A DNA stretch of 33,573 nucleotides, from NCBI GenBank assembly GCA_947648215.1, contig CANSMW010000020.1:1-33573 (forward strand), in the 5' to 3' direction. Positions 25,365 to 33,571 of the stretch are shown here, one piece after another (within the stretch, counting starts at the first letter, position 1; every line of letters begins with the position of its first letter). The notes below the pieces were generated by a model. That model had not been told where the DNA came from and did no database searches. It saw only the letters and a list, made by a program, of their open reading frames with translations. The position numbers and the translations under genes were made by a program. The DNA comes from an uncultured Clostridium sp. (GTDB lineage: Bacteria > Bacillota > Clostridia > TANB77 > CAG-508).

Positions 25365-26645
25365 TCACTTCTTTAAATTCTCAATTACTTCTTTGTATGT
25401 ATAGAAACTGCCTACTATAAAAATAGTTTTGTTTTTGTATTCATTTTTGCATTTTGCAAGAGCACCTTCTAGTGAATTTACGTACAAATCATTTTTTCTA
25501 TATTTTAATGCTTCTTTTAATAAATCTTCTTTTTTTACATAGCATTTTACCTCATCTTGCTCTTTGGTTCCGTCTGTGAAAATAAAGATAGATTTTGTAT
25601 CTTCCATTAGTTGTTTGATAACGGTTTTATAGTCTTTTGTTTTTAAAATGGATAACACATATACTTTTTCCTTATTTTGATAATATTGGTGGATGGTTTC
25701 TTTTAAATTACAAATGGCTGGTTCATTGTGTCCTCCATCAAATATTATAGTTGGATTTTGATAAATCTGCTCAAATCTAGCTTTATGAATTACTTTCGTT
25801 AATCCCTCTTCTACAGTCTCTCTGGGAATACCATATCCTTTTTGTTGTAATACGTTTATTGCTTCTAATACCATACACGCATTTCCAATTTGCTTTTTCC
25901 CTTTTAGATTTATTTTAAGCTGTTTTTGTTCTTTATAATCAAATACTTGGTATCCATCTTGATAAAATATATTTCCAAAATCTTCTTTTCTAATTTCATG
26001 TAGTATATTGTTCTTTTTTCTACAAGTTTCTTCTATAATAGCATTTACCGCCTGTTCTTGGCAAAGAAAAATCGTCTCCGAATTTTCTTTTATAATTCCT
26101 GCTTTTTGAAGGGCAATCTCTTCTAAGGTATTTCCTAAAATATCCATATGGTCATAACCAATCGATGTAATTATCGATACCACTGGATGTACTACATTGG
26201 TACAATCCACAAGTCCACCTAAGCCCGTTTCTACTACTACAATATCGCACTTTTTTTGTACAAAATAGCAAAACGCCATTGCTGTTTCAATTTCAAATAA
26301 GGTCACTTTTACTTCGTGTGTACCGTTATACTCCTCCACAAACGGTTTCAATTGGTTGGTTAATTCTTCTAATTCCTCCTCTAATATTTCCTCATGATTG
26401 ACACGAATTCTTTCAGAAAACCTTACAATATGAGGTGACATGAACAATCCCACTTTATAGCCTGCTTGTTCTAACACTGTGGATAGCATCTCACAAACAC
26501 TGCCCTTTCCATTCGTTCCTGCAACATGAACTACTTTTAGGTGTTGTTCTGGATGGTTAAGTTTTTCCATAAAATATTCGATTGCCTCTAGGGTTGGTCC
26601 TTTGGTTCCTTTAAAAAACCCAGCCAAATACTCCTTTGTTTTCAT
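25365..26645 (-). CDS. folC: Folylpolyglutamate synthase/dihydrofolate synthase
   Basis: A Mur-ligase-like enzyme that adds glutamate to folate and so traps it in the cell. From ATG at 26645 it has MKTKEYLAGFFKGTKGPTLE, HVAGTNGKGSVCEML (P-loop), GLFMSPHIVRFSERI, VVVETGLGGLVDCTN, ITSIGYDHMDILG and the C-terminal IIFDGGHNEPA. I choose this start because of GGGAAGGAAAG upstream; an in-frame ATG at 26702 would overlap folT by 11 bases and add 19 residues that do not look like the family. It is next to FolT and ECF genes, consistent with uptake of folate followed by polyglutamylation. Confidence 0.93.
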   Translation of the reverse strand: MKTKEYLAGFFKGTKGPTLEAIEYFMEKLNHPEQHLKVVHVAGTNGKGSVCEMLSTVLEQAGYKVGLFMSPHIVRFSERIRVNHEEILEEELEELTNQLKPFVEEYNGTHEVKVTLFEIETAMAFCYFVQKKCDIVVVETGLGGLVDCTNVVHPVVSIITSIGYDHMDILGNTLEEIALQKAGIIKENSETIFLCQEQAVNAIIEETCRKKNNILHEIRKEDFGNIFYQDGYQVFDYKEQKQLKINLKGKKQIGNACMVLEAINVLQQKGYGIPRETVEEGLTKVIHKARFEQIYQNPTIIFDGGHNEPAICNLKETIHQYYQNKEKVYVLSILKTKDYKTVIKQLMEDTKSIFIFTDGTKEQDEVKCYVKKEDLLKEALKYRKNDLYVNSLEGALAKCKNEYKNKTIFIVGSFYTYKEVIENLKK

Positions 26646-26691
26646 GATTTCTTTCCTTCCCTCAAGTCCTAGGTTAAAGTACATTTTCACT

Positions 26692-27222
26692 TTATTCTTC
26701 ATACAAATAACGATTTACCATTGGCCTTGTTATTTTCTCTAAAAAGAAAATTGTTACAATGCGTATTGGAAACATAATGACTTGTGCTAGCACTCTTGTA
26801 GAAACCACTACTAAATATGCTTTTCCATACATTATATTTAACCACATGGAAACCACAAAAATTTCTACAATTCCTAACACTAATAGATTACTAATGATTA
26901 ATCTTATTATCCATTGTTTGCTTGTTCTTTCTTCCCCTTGTTTTTGATATAAAAACAAGCCATAAATAAGTCCTGTCAATCCTGCACTTACTGTAAATCC
27001 TGGGAAATATGTACCAAACGGAAATAAAATTGCTCCTATCAAATCTCCTAATGCTGCAATTAGGGTAGTATACTTAGGTCCTAACCAAATACTTCCCATC
27101 ATAATTGGTACAAATGAAAAACTAATTACCAATAATGGTGTTTTAATCGATATAAATCGATTTAGTACAATGAGTAATGCTAATAAAATCCCAGATAAAA
27201 TTACTTTTTTTAATTTTGACAT
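26692..27222 (-). CDS. folT: Folate ECF transporter substrate-binding component FolT
   Basis: A 176-residue membrane protein of the ECF S-component fold, with six hydrophobic segments. The loop after helix 1 reads NRFISIKTPLLVISFSFVPI and the next segment MMGSIWLGPKYTTLIAALGD, as in FolT proteins. ATG follows GGAGG by 9 bases. It is the first gene of the operon folT-folC-ecfA-ecfT and lies behind a tetrahydrofolate riboswitch (27303-27400), which independently supports folate as its ligand. Confidence 0.92.
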   Translation of the reverse strand: MSKLKKVILSGILLALLIVLNRFISIKTPLLVISFSFVPIMMGSIWLGPKYTTLIAALGDLIGAILFPFGTYFPGFTVSAGLTGLIYGLFLYQKQGEERTSKQWIIRLIISNLLVLGIVEIFVVSMWLNIMYGKAYLVVVSTRVLAQVIMFPIRIVTIFFLEKITRPMVNRYLYEE

Positions 27223-27230
27223 AAAAAATT

Positions 27231-27266
27231 CCTCCTTTCAATATTTGTCCGCATATTGAAAGAAGG
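27231..27266 (-). promoter_or_regulatory. Hairpin that hides the folT ribosome site
   Basis: CCTTCTTTCAATAT pairs with ATATTGAAAGGAGG along 14 bases (one G-U), so the whole Shine-Dalgarno GGAGG is locked in the stem. It is the likely expression platform of the upstream riboswitch, acting on translation. Confidence 0.8.
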
Positions 27267-27302
27267 AAACATATTCTATTTGTTTGCTTCTAAAAATAAT
27301 AT

Positions 27303-27400
27303 CAATAGCGGAATGCGAAAACAAATACGCGAAATACTTTCTTGCCCTAGTAACAACTTCCCGTCTACTAGGTCTTAACGATTTATTTTCTACTCTATTT
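27303..27400 (-). ncRNA. Tetrahydrofolate (THF-I) riboswitch
   Basis: Minus-strand blocks match the THF-I consensus in order: AGAGUAGA, AUCGUUAAG, a stem closed by CCUAGUA/UACUAGG with CGGGAAGUUGU in its loop, and 3' GCAUUCCGCUAUU. The 5' AAUAG pairs with 3' CUAUU to close the fold. Placement upstream of folT and of the SD-sequestering hairpin is typical. Confidence 0.88.
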
Positions 27401-27416
27401 TTTATGAATTTATATT

Positions 27417-27445
27417 ATCATACAACTTTTTACAAGATTCGTCAA
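27417..27445 (-). promoter_or_regulatory. Promoter of the folT operon
   Basis: On the minus strand TTGACG (27440-27445), a 17-base spacer and TATGAT (27417-27422). The start would be near 27410, giving a leader of about 190 bases that contains the whole riboswitch. Between 27446 and 27563 I see no other feature. Confidence 0.75.
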
Positions 27446-27563
27446 TCCCTATATTACTATTTTATAATAAATGTTACATTTTTTAATATTTTATATCAAC
27501 TGTATCTACTTTATTGTCTAACACTTTAATACCAAGATTTACCACTATTTATATTAGCTTAAT

Positions 27564-29147
27564 TCATCTCTGCGTTTCAAACTTCCCTTGCATTTCCGCT
27601 TCTGTTTCTGTTTTATATGGTTCTATTGCAATACTAACATCTTTATCTTCTCTGTTTAATATTGCCTCCATTTTTCTAACTAATTCATCCATATTGATTT
27701 CTAATTCTGCTTGTAATCTCATATTTGGATTTAATATTTGTGTCCCCAATAATTCTTCTTTTTTTACATTATAATAATATACACTAGTGTCCAATTTATA
27801 GTAATCTTCTATTATTTGTCTTTCTTGTTCTTTTGTCACATTTTGTTCTTCAACTTGCATTATTGTTTGATAAGTGTTTTTTATTTCTTCTACTGTGTAG
27901 ATGTTTTGTGTAGAATTTATTTGTAAACTTTCTTTAAATCCTTTATCTTGTTTACTTAAATTATAGATATACTCCTGTTCTTTTCTACTAGCACTTTCTA
28001 AAGCTTCATTTTGTGCTTTTATCCCATATTTCTCTTCTATCTCACTTTGAGATAATTTTGCTGGAAGAAAACTTTTAATATATTCTTTTGGAATATCAAA
28101 CGTTGAAATATCGTCACGCCAAAATAAATCTGCCCACGGTCTTCTTTCTTGCATTCTATCTTGTTCAGTCTCTCGTACATTTAAGATATGAATTTTTCCG
28201 TCTTGAAATATCCCTATAAGTGTACTAGTTGGATCAATAATTAATGTTAAATTGTCCTTCTTGATATCTATTAAAACAACGGCATGGTTTGCAGAAAAAA
28301 ACTCTCCCCACTCCACATAATCTGTTTTTTTGATTGCTAACCCCTCATTATAGGATGGTAAATCCTGTATTTCAAAGCTTCTCCTCTCAATATTTGTCCT
28401 TTCTTCAACTACAACATTTTCGTTTACAAAAACGGAACAAACCCTTGCATTATACTTTGGATTAATAGCGTTCATTTTCATAGCTACATCGTCCGCCATA
28501 TTTCTACATACACCTTTTTTACTAATTCCTATATCTAATCCAAAGCATGCTTCTATGTCAATTTCTGGAGTTTTATATCCTTCTATTGTAGCCCACATAT
28601 CTTCTTGCACTTTCATAATTGTTTCTAAATCTGTTAATTGTAGTACCTTTACATAATCTGCATAATTTTCTATGCTTTTCATATACTGCTCTATTTCTTT
28701 TTCATATCCAATTTTTGTTTTTTCTCTGTACTCTTCAGCATTTTCAATTGTTGTATTTGCCGCTTCTATATATTCATTTATTGCATATCCCGTTATAGCA
28801 CTTCCTTCTATGAAAGCCCCTGTTCCAATACCTATTCCTATGCTCGTAAGCATTGCTACTCCTGCTAGCTTTATTCTTCCCATAATTGCTTGAATTGAAC
28901 TTTTTCCATAAATCTGTTCTATTTCGCGCTGTTTATATTCTCTTAGTTTCCTATTATATGTTTTTGCTCCATATCTTAAATAGATGGCTTCAAACTTACC
29001 TTCATACATAAGTTTTTTAATATCTTCTTCTTTATATTTTCTATCAACACTTTTTACAAACTCTTTTTGTCCAAATTGTCTATAAATTTCTTCATAATCT
29101 TTATTTTTTCTCAATTGCTTTATTGTTTGCTTTTCTTGTTTTGTCAT
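27564..29147 (-). CDS. Membrane-anchored transglutaminase-like protein of unknown role
   Basis: A 527-residue protein I cannot name. The N-terminus (1-85) is highly charged with repeated YRQFG / YLRYG segments (IYRQFGQKEF, IYLRYGAKTY). A hydrophobic stretch follows (about 90-118, AGVAMLTSIGIGIGTGAFIE), then a helical linker. Residues 200-310 carry a transglutaminase/papain-like triad pattern: GVCRNMADDVAMKMNA (Cys), SANHAVVLIDI (His) and LIIDPTST (Asp). The rest is glutamate- and lysine-rich helix. A promoter (29181-29210) precedes it. A protease or peptide-crosslinking role is inferred from the triad only. There is no in-frame CGG despite several out-of-frame ones. Confidence 0.65.
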   Translation of the reverse strand: MTKQEKQTIKQLRKNKDYEEIYRQFGQKEFVKSVDRKYKEEDIKKLMYEGKFEAIYLRYGAKTYNRKLREYKQREIEQIYGKSSIQAIMGRIKLAGVAMLTSIGIGIGTGAFIEGSAITGYAINEYIEAANTTIENAEEYREKTKIGYEKEIEQYMKSIENYADYVKVLQLTDLETIMKVQEDMWATIEGYKTPEIDIEACFGLDIGISKKGVCRNMADDVAMKMNAINPKYNARVCSVFVNENVVVEERTNIERRSFEIQDLPSYNEGLAIKKTDYVEWGEFFSANHAVVLIDIKKDNLTLIIDPTSTLIGIFQDGKIHILNVRETEQDRMQERRPWADLFWRDDISTFDIPKEYIKSFLPAKLSQSEIEEKYGIKAQNEALESASRKEQEYIYNLSKQDKGFKESLQINSTQNIYTVEEIKNTYQTIMQVEEQNVTKEQERQIIEDYYKLDTSVYYYNVKKEELLGTQILNPNMRLQAELEINMDELVRKMEAILNREDKDVSIAIEPYKTETEAEMQGKFETQR

Positions 29148-29180
29148 ATATTTCTTTCCTTTCGTATCACTTTCTCATTT

Positions 29181-29210
29181 AGTATATCATAATCATTAAC
29201 ATATTGTAAA
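29181..29210 (-). promoter_or_regulatory. Promoter of the transglutaminase-like gene
   Basis: On the minus strand TTTACA (29205-29210), an 18-base spacer and TATACT (29181-29186), followed by GGAAAG before the ATG at 29147. Confidence 0.6.
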
Positions 29211-29292
29211 CGATTTTTCAACATTATGTCATCCCTTTTGCAAATACTGTCAAATTATCTTTTACAATTCTGTTAAAAAATCACTCTAAGCC

Positions 29293-29321
29293 TTGTTTTT
29301 TTCTTAAAATAAGTATAGAAT
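29293..29321 (+). promoter_or_regulatory. Promoter of the acyl-CoA synthetase gene
   Basis: TTGTTT (29293-29298), 17 bases, TAGAAT (29316-29321), then GGAGG (29341-29345) before ATG at 29352. The boxes are imperfect. Confidence 0.45.
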
Positions 29322-29351
29322 AAAGATAAATTTATTTTATGGAGGTAGCGT

Positions 29352-31087
29352 ATGGAAGAATTATCCAAAAGTAAGTTATATGAAGTGGAAGCGGTTTCTA
29401 ATTTTAAGGAACTGATTGAGCGTTCTTGGAAACTTTATCCAGATAAAACAGCTTTTATTTATAAGAAACATCCAAAAGATACCACTTATATTCGCCATAC
29501 CTATACCAATTTAAAAGAGGACATCGGTCATCTTGGAACAGGATTAATTGATTTAGGACTAACACGGAAAACGTGTTGCCATTATTGCTCCAAACCGCTA
29601 TGAATGGTGTGTTAGTTATTTAGGTGTTACTACTTCTCGGTATGATTGTGGTCCCTCTTGATAAGGCTCTTCCCGATAATGAAATTGAGAGTTCCATTCT
29701 TCGTAGTGAAGTGGAAGCCGTTATTTTTGATAAAAAATATATGAATGTATTTCAAAAATTGCAAAATCAGCCCAATTGCTTATTAAAACATTATATTTGT
29801 ATGGATATCGAACAAGATGATGGAAATGTTCTTTCTTTTTCCCGCTTATTAGAAAAAGGAAAAGAATTACAAGCAAATGATGACCACCGCTATGAGGAAG
29901 TAACCATTGATAACAATGGTATGACCATTATGCTATTTACCTCTGGTACAACATCGCTTGCCAAGATTGTTATGCTATCACAAGCCAATATTTGTGCCAA
30001 TATTTATTCCACTGGTTGTATTGCAAAGGTAACTTCTGATGATACTTTTTTATCATTTTTACCTTTACACCATACTTATGAATCCACTACTACTTTCTTA
30101 TATGGTCTTTACTGTGGTATTACCATTGCTTTTTGTGATGGTCTTCGTTATGTACAGACAAATTTAAAAGAATATCAAATTACTGGTTTTGTTTGTGTTC
30201 CTCTTATTTTAGAAGCTATGTATAAAAAGATACAAAAAGGAGTAAAAGAAAAACATTTGCAAATTCCTTTTGCTATTTTAACCACTATTTCAAATGTTTT
30301 ACTAAAATGTGGGATTGATGTCCGCAGGAAATGGTTTAAATCCATTCTTAATGAACTTGGTGGTTATCTACGTCTTGTCATATATGGAGCTGCCCCAATG
30401 GACACCTCTACCATAAAAGGTCTTAAAAGCATTGGTATTGAATTATTAAATGGATATGGGCTAACCGAAGCTTCTCCGATTGTCTCTGCGGAAAATGATA
30501 CGTACCAAAAACCTGGCTCTGTTGCCTTTGCTCTTCCAAATGTAGAAATTAAGATTGAAAATCCAAATGAGCAAGGAATTGGTGAAATTGTAGTAAAAGG
30601 TCCTAATATCATGTTGGGTTATTATGATAATCAAGAAGCAACCGATGAAGTGTTAATCGATGGTTGGTTCCATACTGGTGATTTAGGGTATTATGATAAA
30701 GATGGCTATTTATTTATTACAGGAAGAAAGAAGAATGTGATTGTTTTAAAAAATGGAAAAAATATTTACCCAGAAGAACTAGAAATTTTAATTGCTCGTC
30801 TTCCCTATGTGGCTGAAAATATGGTATTTGGTAGACCAACTGCCAGTGGAGATTTAGAAATTAATGCTAAAATTGTATATAACTTAGAATACTTAAAACA
30901 AACTTATCCAGATAAAAGCAAAACAGATTACAAAAACATGATTTGGGAAGATATGAAAAACATCAATAAAACAATGCCTGCTTATAAGCATATTCGAGAT
31001 ATCATCGTAACCGACGAACCAATGATTAAAACCACGACCCAGAAAATTAAACGAAATGAGGAAATAAAGAAAATATTAGGAGAATAA
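29352..31087 (+). CDS. Long-chain fatty-acid-CoA ligase (AMP-forming), decoded through two CGG +1 shifts
   Basis: Adenylate-forming acyl-CoA synthetase. From ATG 29352 the frame has FKELIERSWKLYPDKTAFIY and GTGLIDLGLT, then CGG (29565-29567). Skipping its C gives GLT-GKRVAIIAPNRYEWCVSY LGVTTS, after which CGG recurs at 29638-29640. Skipping that C gives TTS-GMIVVPLDKALPDNEI and the long frame to 31087. Twenty-four codons separate the two shifts. Downstream motifs are normal: LFTSGTTSLAKIVMLS (P-loop), LNGYGLTEASP, GWFHTGDLGYYD and GRKKNVIVLKNGKNIYPEE. The length after removing two bases is 577 residues, as expected. Both restored residues are glycines common in the family. The stop codon lies inside the left end of the repeat at 31085. 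Confidence 0.88.
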
Positions 31088-31236
31088 GAACCCTCCGTCA
31101 GGGCTACTCCCTGCCACCTCCCTTAAATAAGGGAGGCTTTTCTCTACCTTTCAAAATCACAATGCCAATCTAAAACAGTAGAGTAAAGGCCCCTTTACCT
31201 AAGGGGGCTGTCGCCATCGGCGACTGGGGGTTCTTA
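31085..31236. repeat. Miniature inverted-repeat element, copy 2, carrying terminators
   Basis: Ends TAAGAACCCTCCGTCAG and CGACTGGGGGTTCTTA match copy 1 at 24211. Internal stems CCTCCCTT-AAAT-AAGGGAGG-CTTTT (plus-strand terminator) and, from the other strand, GCCCCCTT-AGGT-AAAGGGGC-CTTT face outward. Its first TAA is the stop of the acyl-CoA synthetase gene and its last TTA is the stop of bofA, so the element supplies both stops and both terminators. Confidence 0.8.
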
Positions 31237-31494
31237 CATTACAAATTGCAATATTGCAACAATTACAACACCAGGAACACCTAGTATTCCTACAATTAAT
31301 GCGGTAATCCAATTTAGGTTAATGGCAAATGCAAAGTTTGCACCAATTAGATTGATGATAAAAATAAGCACTCCACCAACAATTCCATTAATAACTAATT
31401 TGATGATTAATTTCATTGGTAATGCTAATAGTTTTAGTACGACAAATAAAATCCCTACACCAATTAGAATTGGTAATATCATTGTAAAATCCAT
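31234..31494 (-). CDS. bofA: BofA-family protein (pro-sigma-K processing inhibitor)
   Basis: An 86-residue membrane protein of the BofA family. Three hydrophobic segments include LLALPMKLIIKLVINGIVGG, then LIFIINLIGANF, and end with INLNWITALIVGILGVPGVV, the family's signature end. In Bacillus BofA holds the SpoIVFB protease inactive until the forespore signal arrives. In Clostridia the protein is conserved even where that pathway differs. It is the only other sporulation gene in the window besides spoIIID. It is 22 bases after RNase E/G and likely in the same transcript. Confidence 0.88.
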   Translation of the reverse strand: MDFTMILPILIGVGILFVVLKLLALPMKLIIKLVINGIVGGVLIFIINLIGANFAFAINLNWITALIVGILGVPGVVIVAILQFVM

Positions 31495-31516
31495 GTTTTC
31501 CCTCCTTTTTCCTTTG

Positions 31517-32704
31517 TTAATCGTTACTACACATATGTTTTCTTGTCATTTCTAGTAAGTTTAATTCGGTAAATCCAACAATTTGTGTTTTGGAACGGTC
31601 TTGTTTTAAATTTTCTTGTAATACTTGTATAATTTTTTCCTTATGCTCTTTTTCTTTCATATCGATATAATCGATAATAATAATTCCACCAATATCACGA
31701 AGTCGTAATTGTTTGGCAATTTCAATACTCGCTTCTTTATTTACGGTATATACGGTTTGTTCTAGGCTCTTGGTTCCGATGTATTTTCCAGAATTCACAT
31801 CAATTGCCGTTAAAGCTTCGGTTTTATCGATGGTAATAAAACCACCACATTTTAGCCATATTTTTCGGTTTTCTATTTTTTCTAATTGTGTTTGTAAATC
31901 ATACCTATCCAAAATGCTCTCTTGTTTTTGTAGTACAATTTCAATTTGTTGTCCATTTTCTTTTAACATTTGTTCAATTTCTTGTTTTTCTTTTTGAGTA
32001 TTTACGATAATTCTTGTAATATCTTGGTCAATTAAATCCACTAAAATTCTTTTTACCATATCCGAATTTTCACATACCAATTTTGGTAGTTGTGTTTCTT
32101 GTTTTGCTTCTTTTTGAATATTTTTCCACTTTTCAAGAGTTTGTTTCATATCTCGTATAATATCTTCTTCCTTTTTTCCCTCTGCAGAAGTTCGAACAAT
32201 GATACCAACTCCTTCTGGAAGATGTTGCTCAATCATTTCAATTAAACGAGCTCTTTCTTTTTCCTTTTCGATTTTTTGGGAAATCGTAATAAACTTTACG
32301 CCCGGCATAATCACACAAAATCTTCCTGCTAAATTAATGTGAGTAGAAACCCTTGCCCCTTTTTTATTAGTACTGTCGCGTTTTACTTGTACCAAAATTG
32401 GCATTCCTACTTTTACAATATCTTTAATATTATTGTTTTTTACAGCCTCTTCTGGGTCTTCTGTTTTGGTGTCTACTTTTGGTAAAATGTCTTTAATATG
32501 AATAAACGTATTCTTTTTTTCACCAATATCTACAAAAGCGGCTTGCATTCCTTGTAATACATTTTGAATTTTGCCAAGATAAATGTTTCCTTCTAATCGC
32601 TTCATATTGCTATTTTCTTCATACTGCTCCAATAATTTTCCATTTTCTACCAATAGTATTCTTTTGTTCTGTTTGGCATCTACATTGATTATTATTTCTT
32701 TCAT
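31517..32704 (-). CDS. rng: Ribonuclease E/G family protein
   Basis: A 395-residue RNase of the Rne/Rng family, which cuts single-stranded RNA in mRNA decay and rRNA maturation. An S1-like domain (about 35-120) has GNIYLGKIQNVLQGMQAAFV and DIGEKKNTFIHIKD. The catalytic region has ALTAIDVNSGKY (Asp of the metal site) and GGIIIIDYIDMKEKEH (second Asp), and the end is LLEMTRKHMC, where the zinc-link region of longer RNase G proteins would begin. It is a short RNase G-type form common in Clostridia. It overlaps pth by 4 bases. Confidence 0.92.
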   Translation of the reverse strand: MKEIIINVDAKQNKRILLVENGKLLEQYEENSNMKRLEGNIYLGKIQNVLQGMQAAFVDIGEKKNTFIHIKDILPKVDTKTEDPEEAVKNNNIKDIVKVGMPILVQVKRDSTNKKGARVSTHINLAGRFCVIMPGVKFITISQKIEKEKERARLIEMIEQHLPEGVGIIVRTSAEGKKEEDIIRDMKQTLEKWKNIQKEAKQETQLPKLVCENSDMVKRILVDLIDQDITRIIVNTQKEKQEIEQMLKENGQQIEIVLQKQESILDRYDLQTQLEKIENRKIWLKCGGFITIDKTEALTAIDVNSGKYIGTKSLEQTVYTVNKEASIEIAKQLRLRDIGGIIIIDYIDMKEKEHKEKIIQVLQENLKQDRSKTQIVGFTELNLLEMTRKHMCSND

Positions 32705-33282
32705 CTAGTTTCCTTTCTAATTGTTTCATTATATTGATTCATTGCATGGTCAATTCCACTTTTTAACATATCGATAATTGCCATACTTGCTTTTTGAATT
32801 CCTTGTTCTAATATGGTATATTCTTCTTTTGAAAGCTTTTCTAACACATAATTCATTCTATCATGTGGGCGTAGTGGTGCTCCAATTCCAATACGAATCC
32901 TTGGAAACCCTTCACTTCCTATTTGCGAAATAACAGATTTCATACCATTATGGCTTCCTGCTCCACCTTTTTTTCGTATTTTCATGGTTCCTTTTTCAAT
33001 ATCCATATCATCATAAATTACAATTACTTGCTCCACAGGAACCTTATAAAAATCCACAAATTGCTTTACAGCTACTCCACTTAAATTCATATAGGTTTGT
33101 GGTTTGATAAGCATCACTTTTTGCCCTTCTATTATCGCTTCTCCATAAATGGCATCAAACTTTTTTCGTTCCAAAGAAACCATATATCGGCTAGCAATTT
33201 CGTTTACCACATCAAACCCCATATTATGTCTTGTTCTCTTATACTCCTCCTCTGGATTTCCAAGCCCTACTATTAAATACAT
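32701..33282 (-). CDS. pth: Peptidyl-tRNA hydrolase
   Basis: A 193-residue hydrolase that frees tRNA from stalled or dropped peptides. MYLIVGLGNPEEEYKRTRHN holds the catalytic His (about 20) and the conserved Asn, LIKPQTYMNLSGVAVKQFV and VIYDDMDIEKGTMKIRKKGG hold the Asp (about 92-94) and the substrate channel, and GSHNGMKSVISQIGSEGFPR is the Pth signature. ATG follows AAGGAG. The length and all motifs are normal. It is the first gene of a transcript with RNase E/G and bofA. Confidence 0.95.
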   Translation of the reverse strand: MYLIVGLGNPEEEYKRTRHNMGFDVVNEIASRYMVSLERKKFDAIYGEAIIEGQKVMLIKPQTYMNLSGVAVKQFVDFYKVPVEQVIVIYDDMDIEKGTMKIRKKGGAGSHNGMKSVISQIGSEGFPRIRIGIGAPLRPHDRMNYVLEKLSKEEYTILEQGIQKASMAIIDMLKSGIDHAMNQYNETIRKETR

Positions 33283-33437
33283 GCTCTACTCCTTTTTCTT
33301 ATTTGCTTATTTATTTTACCTCGTTTTTTTCTATTTTACAAGCTATTTTTATCATTTTTACCATTTTCGTACTCCCTCTATATGGAGCATACGCATTTTT
33401 TCATATTGGTAGCTTGATAGCCTTCTTGCATACGAAT

Positions 33438-33515
33438 CTACTGTGGATTTCTTAAATATGCCCATTTTTTGGCATATTGTTTAACTTGTTCTCGATTGTA
33501 TGTTTCTGTTCTCAT
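33438..33515 (-). pseudogene. Short remnant of an amidase-domain secreted protein
   Basis: A 25-codon frame contains TYNREQVKQYAKKWAYLRNP, which is the start of an Amidase_6-type domain (YNR..A..YA.KWA..RNP, normally followed by YYDF and the catalytic GGDCTNF). Here it stops at once, and I find no continuation in any frame. The fragment is either the relic of a lost gene or a very short peptide. From 33283 to 33437 I see nothing else except the pth ribosome site. Confidence 0.45.
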
Positions 33516-33528
33516 AAAAACACGTATA

Positions 33529-33571
33529 ATCCAATTATTAAATTATTATATAAATGATTGGATTATTTCTC
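33529..33571. repeat. Hairpin at the right edge
   Basis: ATAATCCAAT and ATTGGATTAT (10 bp) pair around an AT-only loop just upstream of the amidase remnant. It could be a terminator of a gene beyond the window or an operator. Confidence 0.45.

Noticed and set aside
5350..29640. Interrupted genes as ordinary pseudogenes or sequencing errors
   Set aside because: Random indels would vary in base, sign and place. All seven are one C directly before a GG glycine codon, other genes are intact, and no other kind of frameshift is seen. Error cannot be fully excluded without raw reads.
29593..29661. Separate start of a 487-residue acyl-CoA synthetase at 29624
   Set aside because: It would lack the conserved N-terminal domain, which is encoded upstream in the other two frames, and there is no ribosome site before it.
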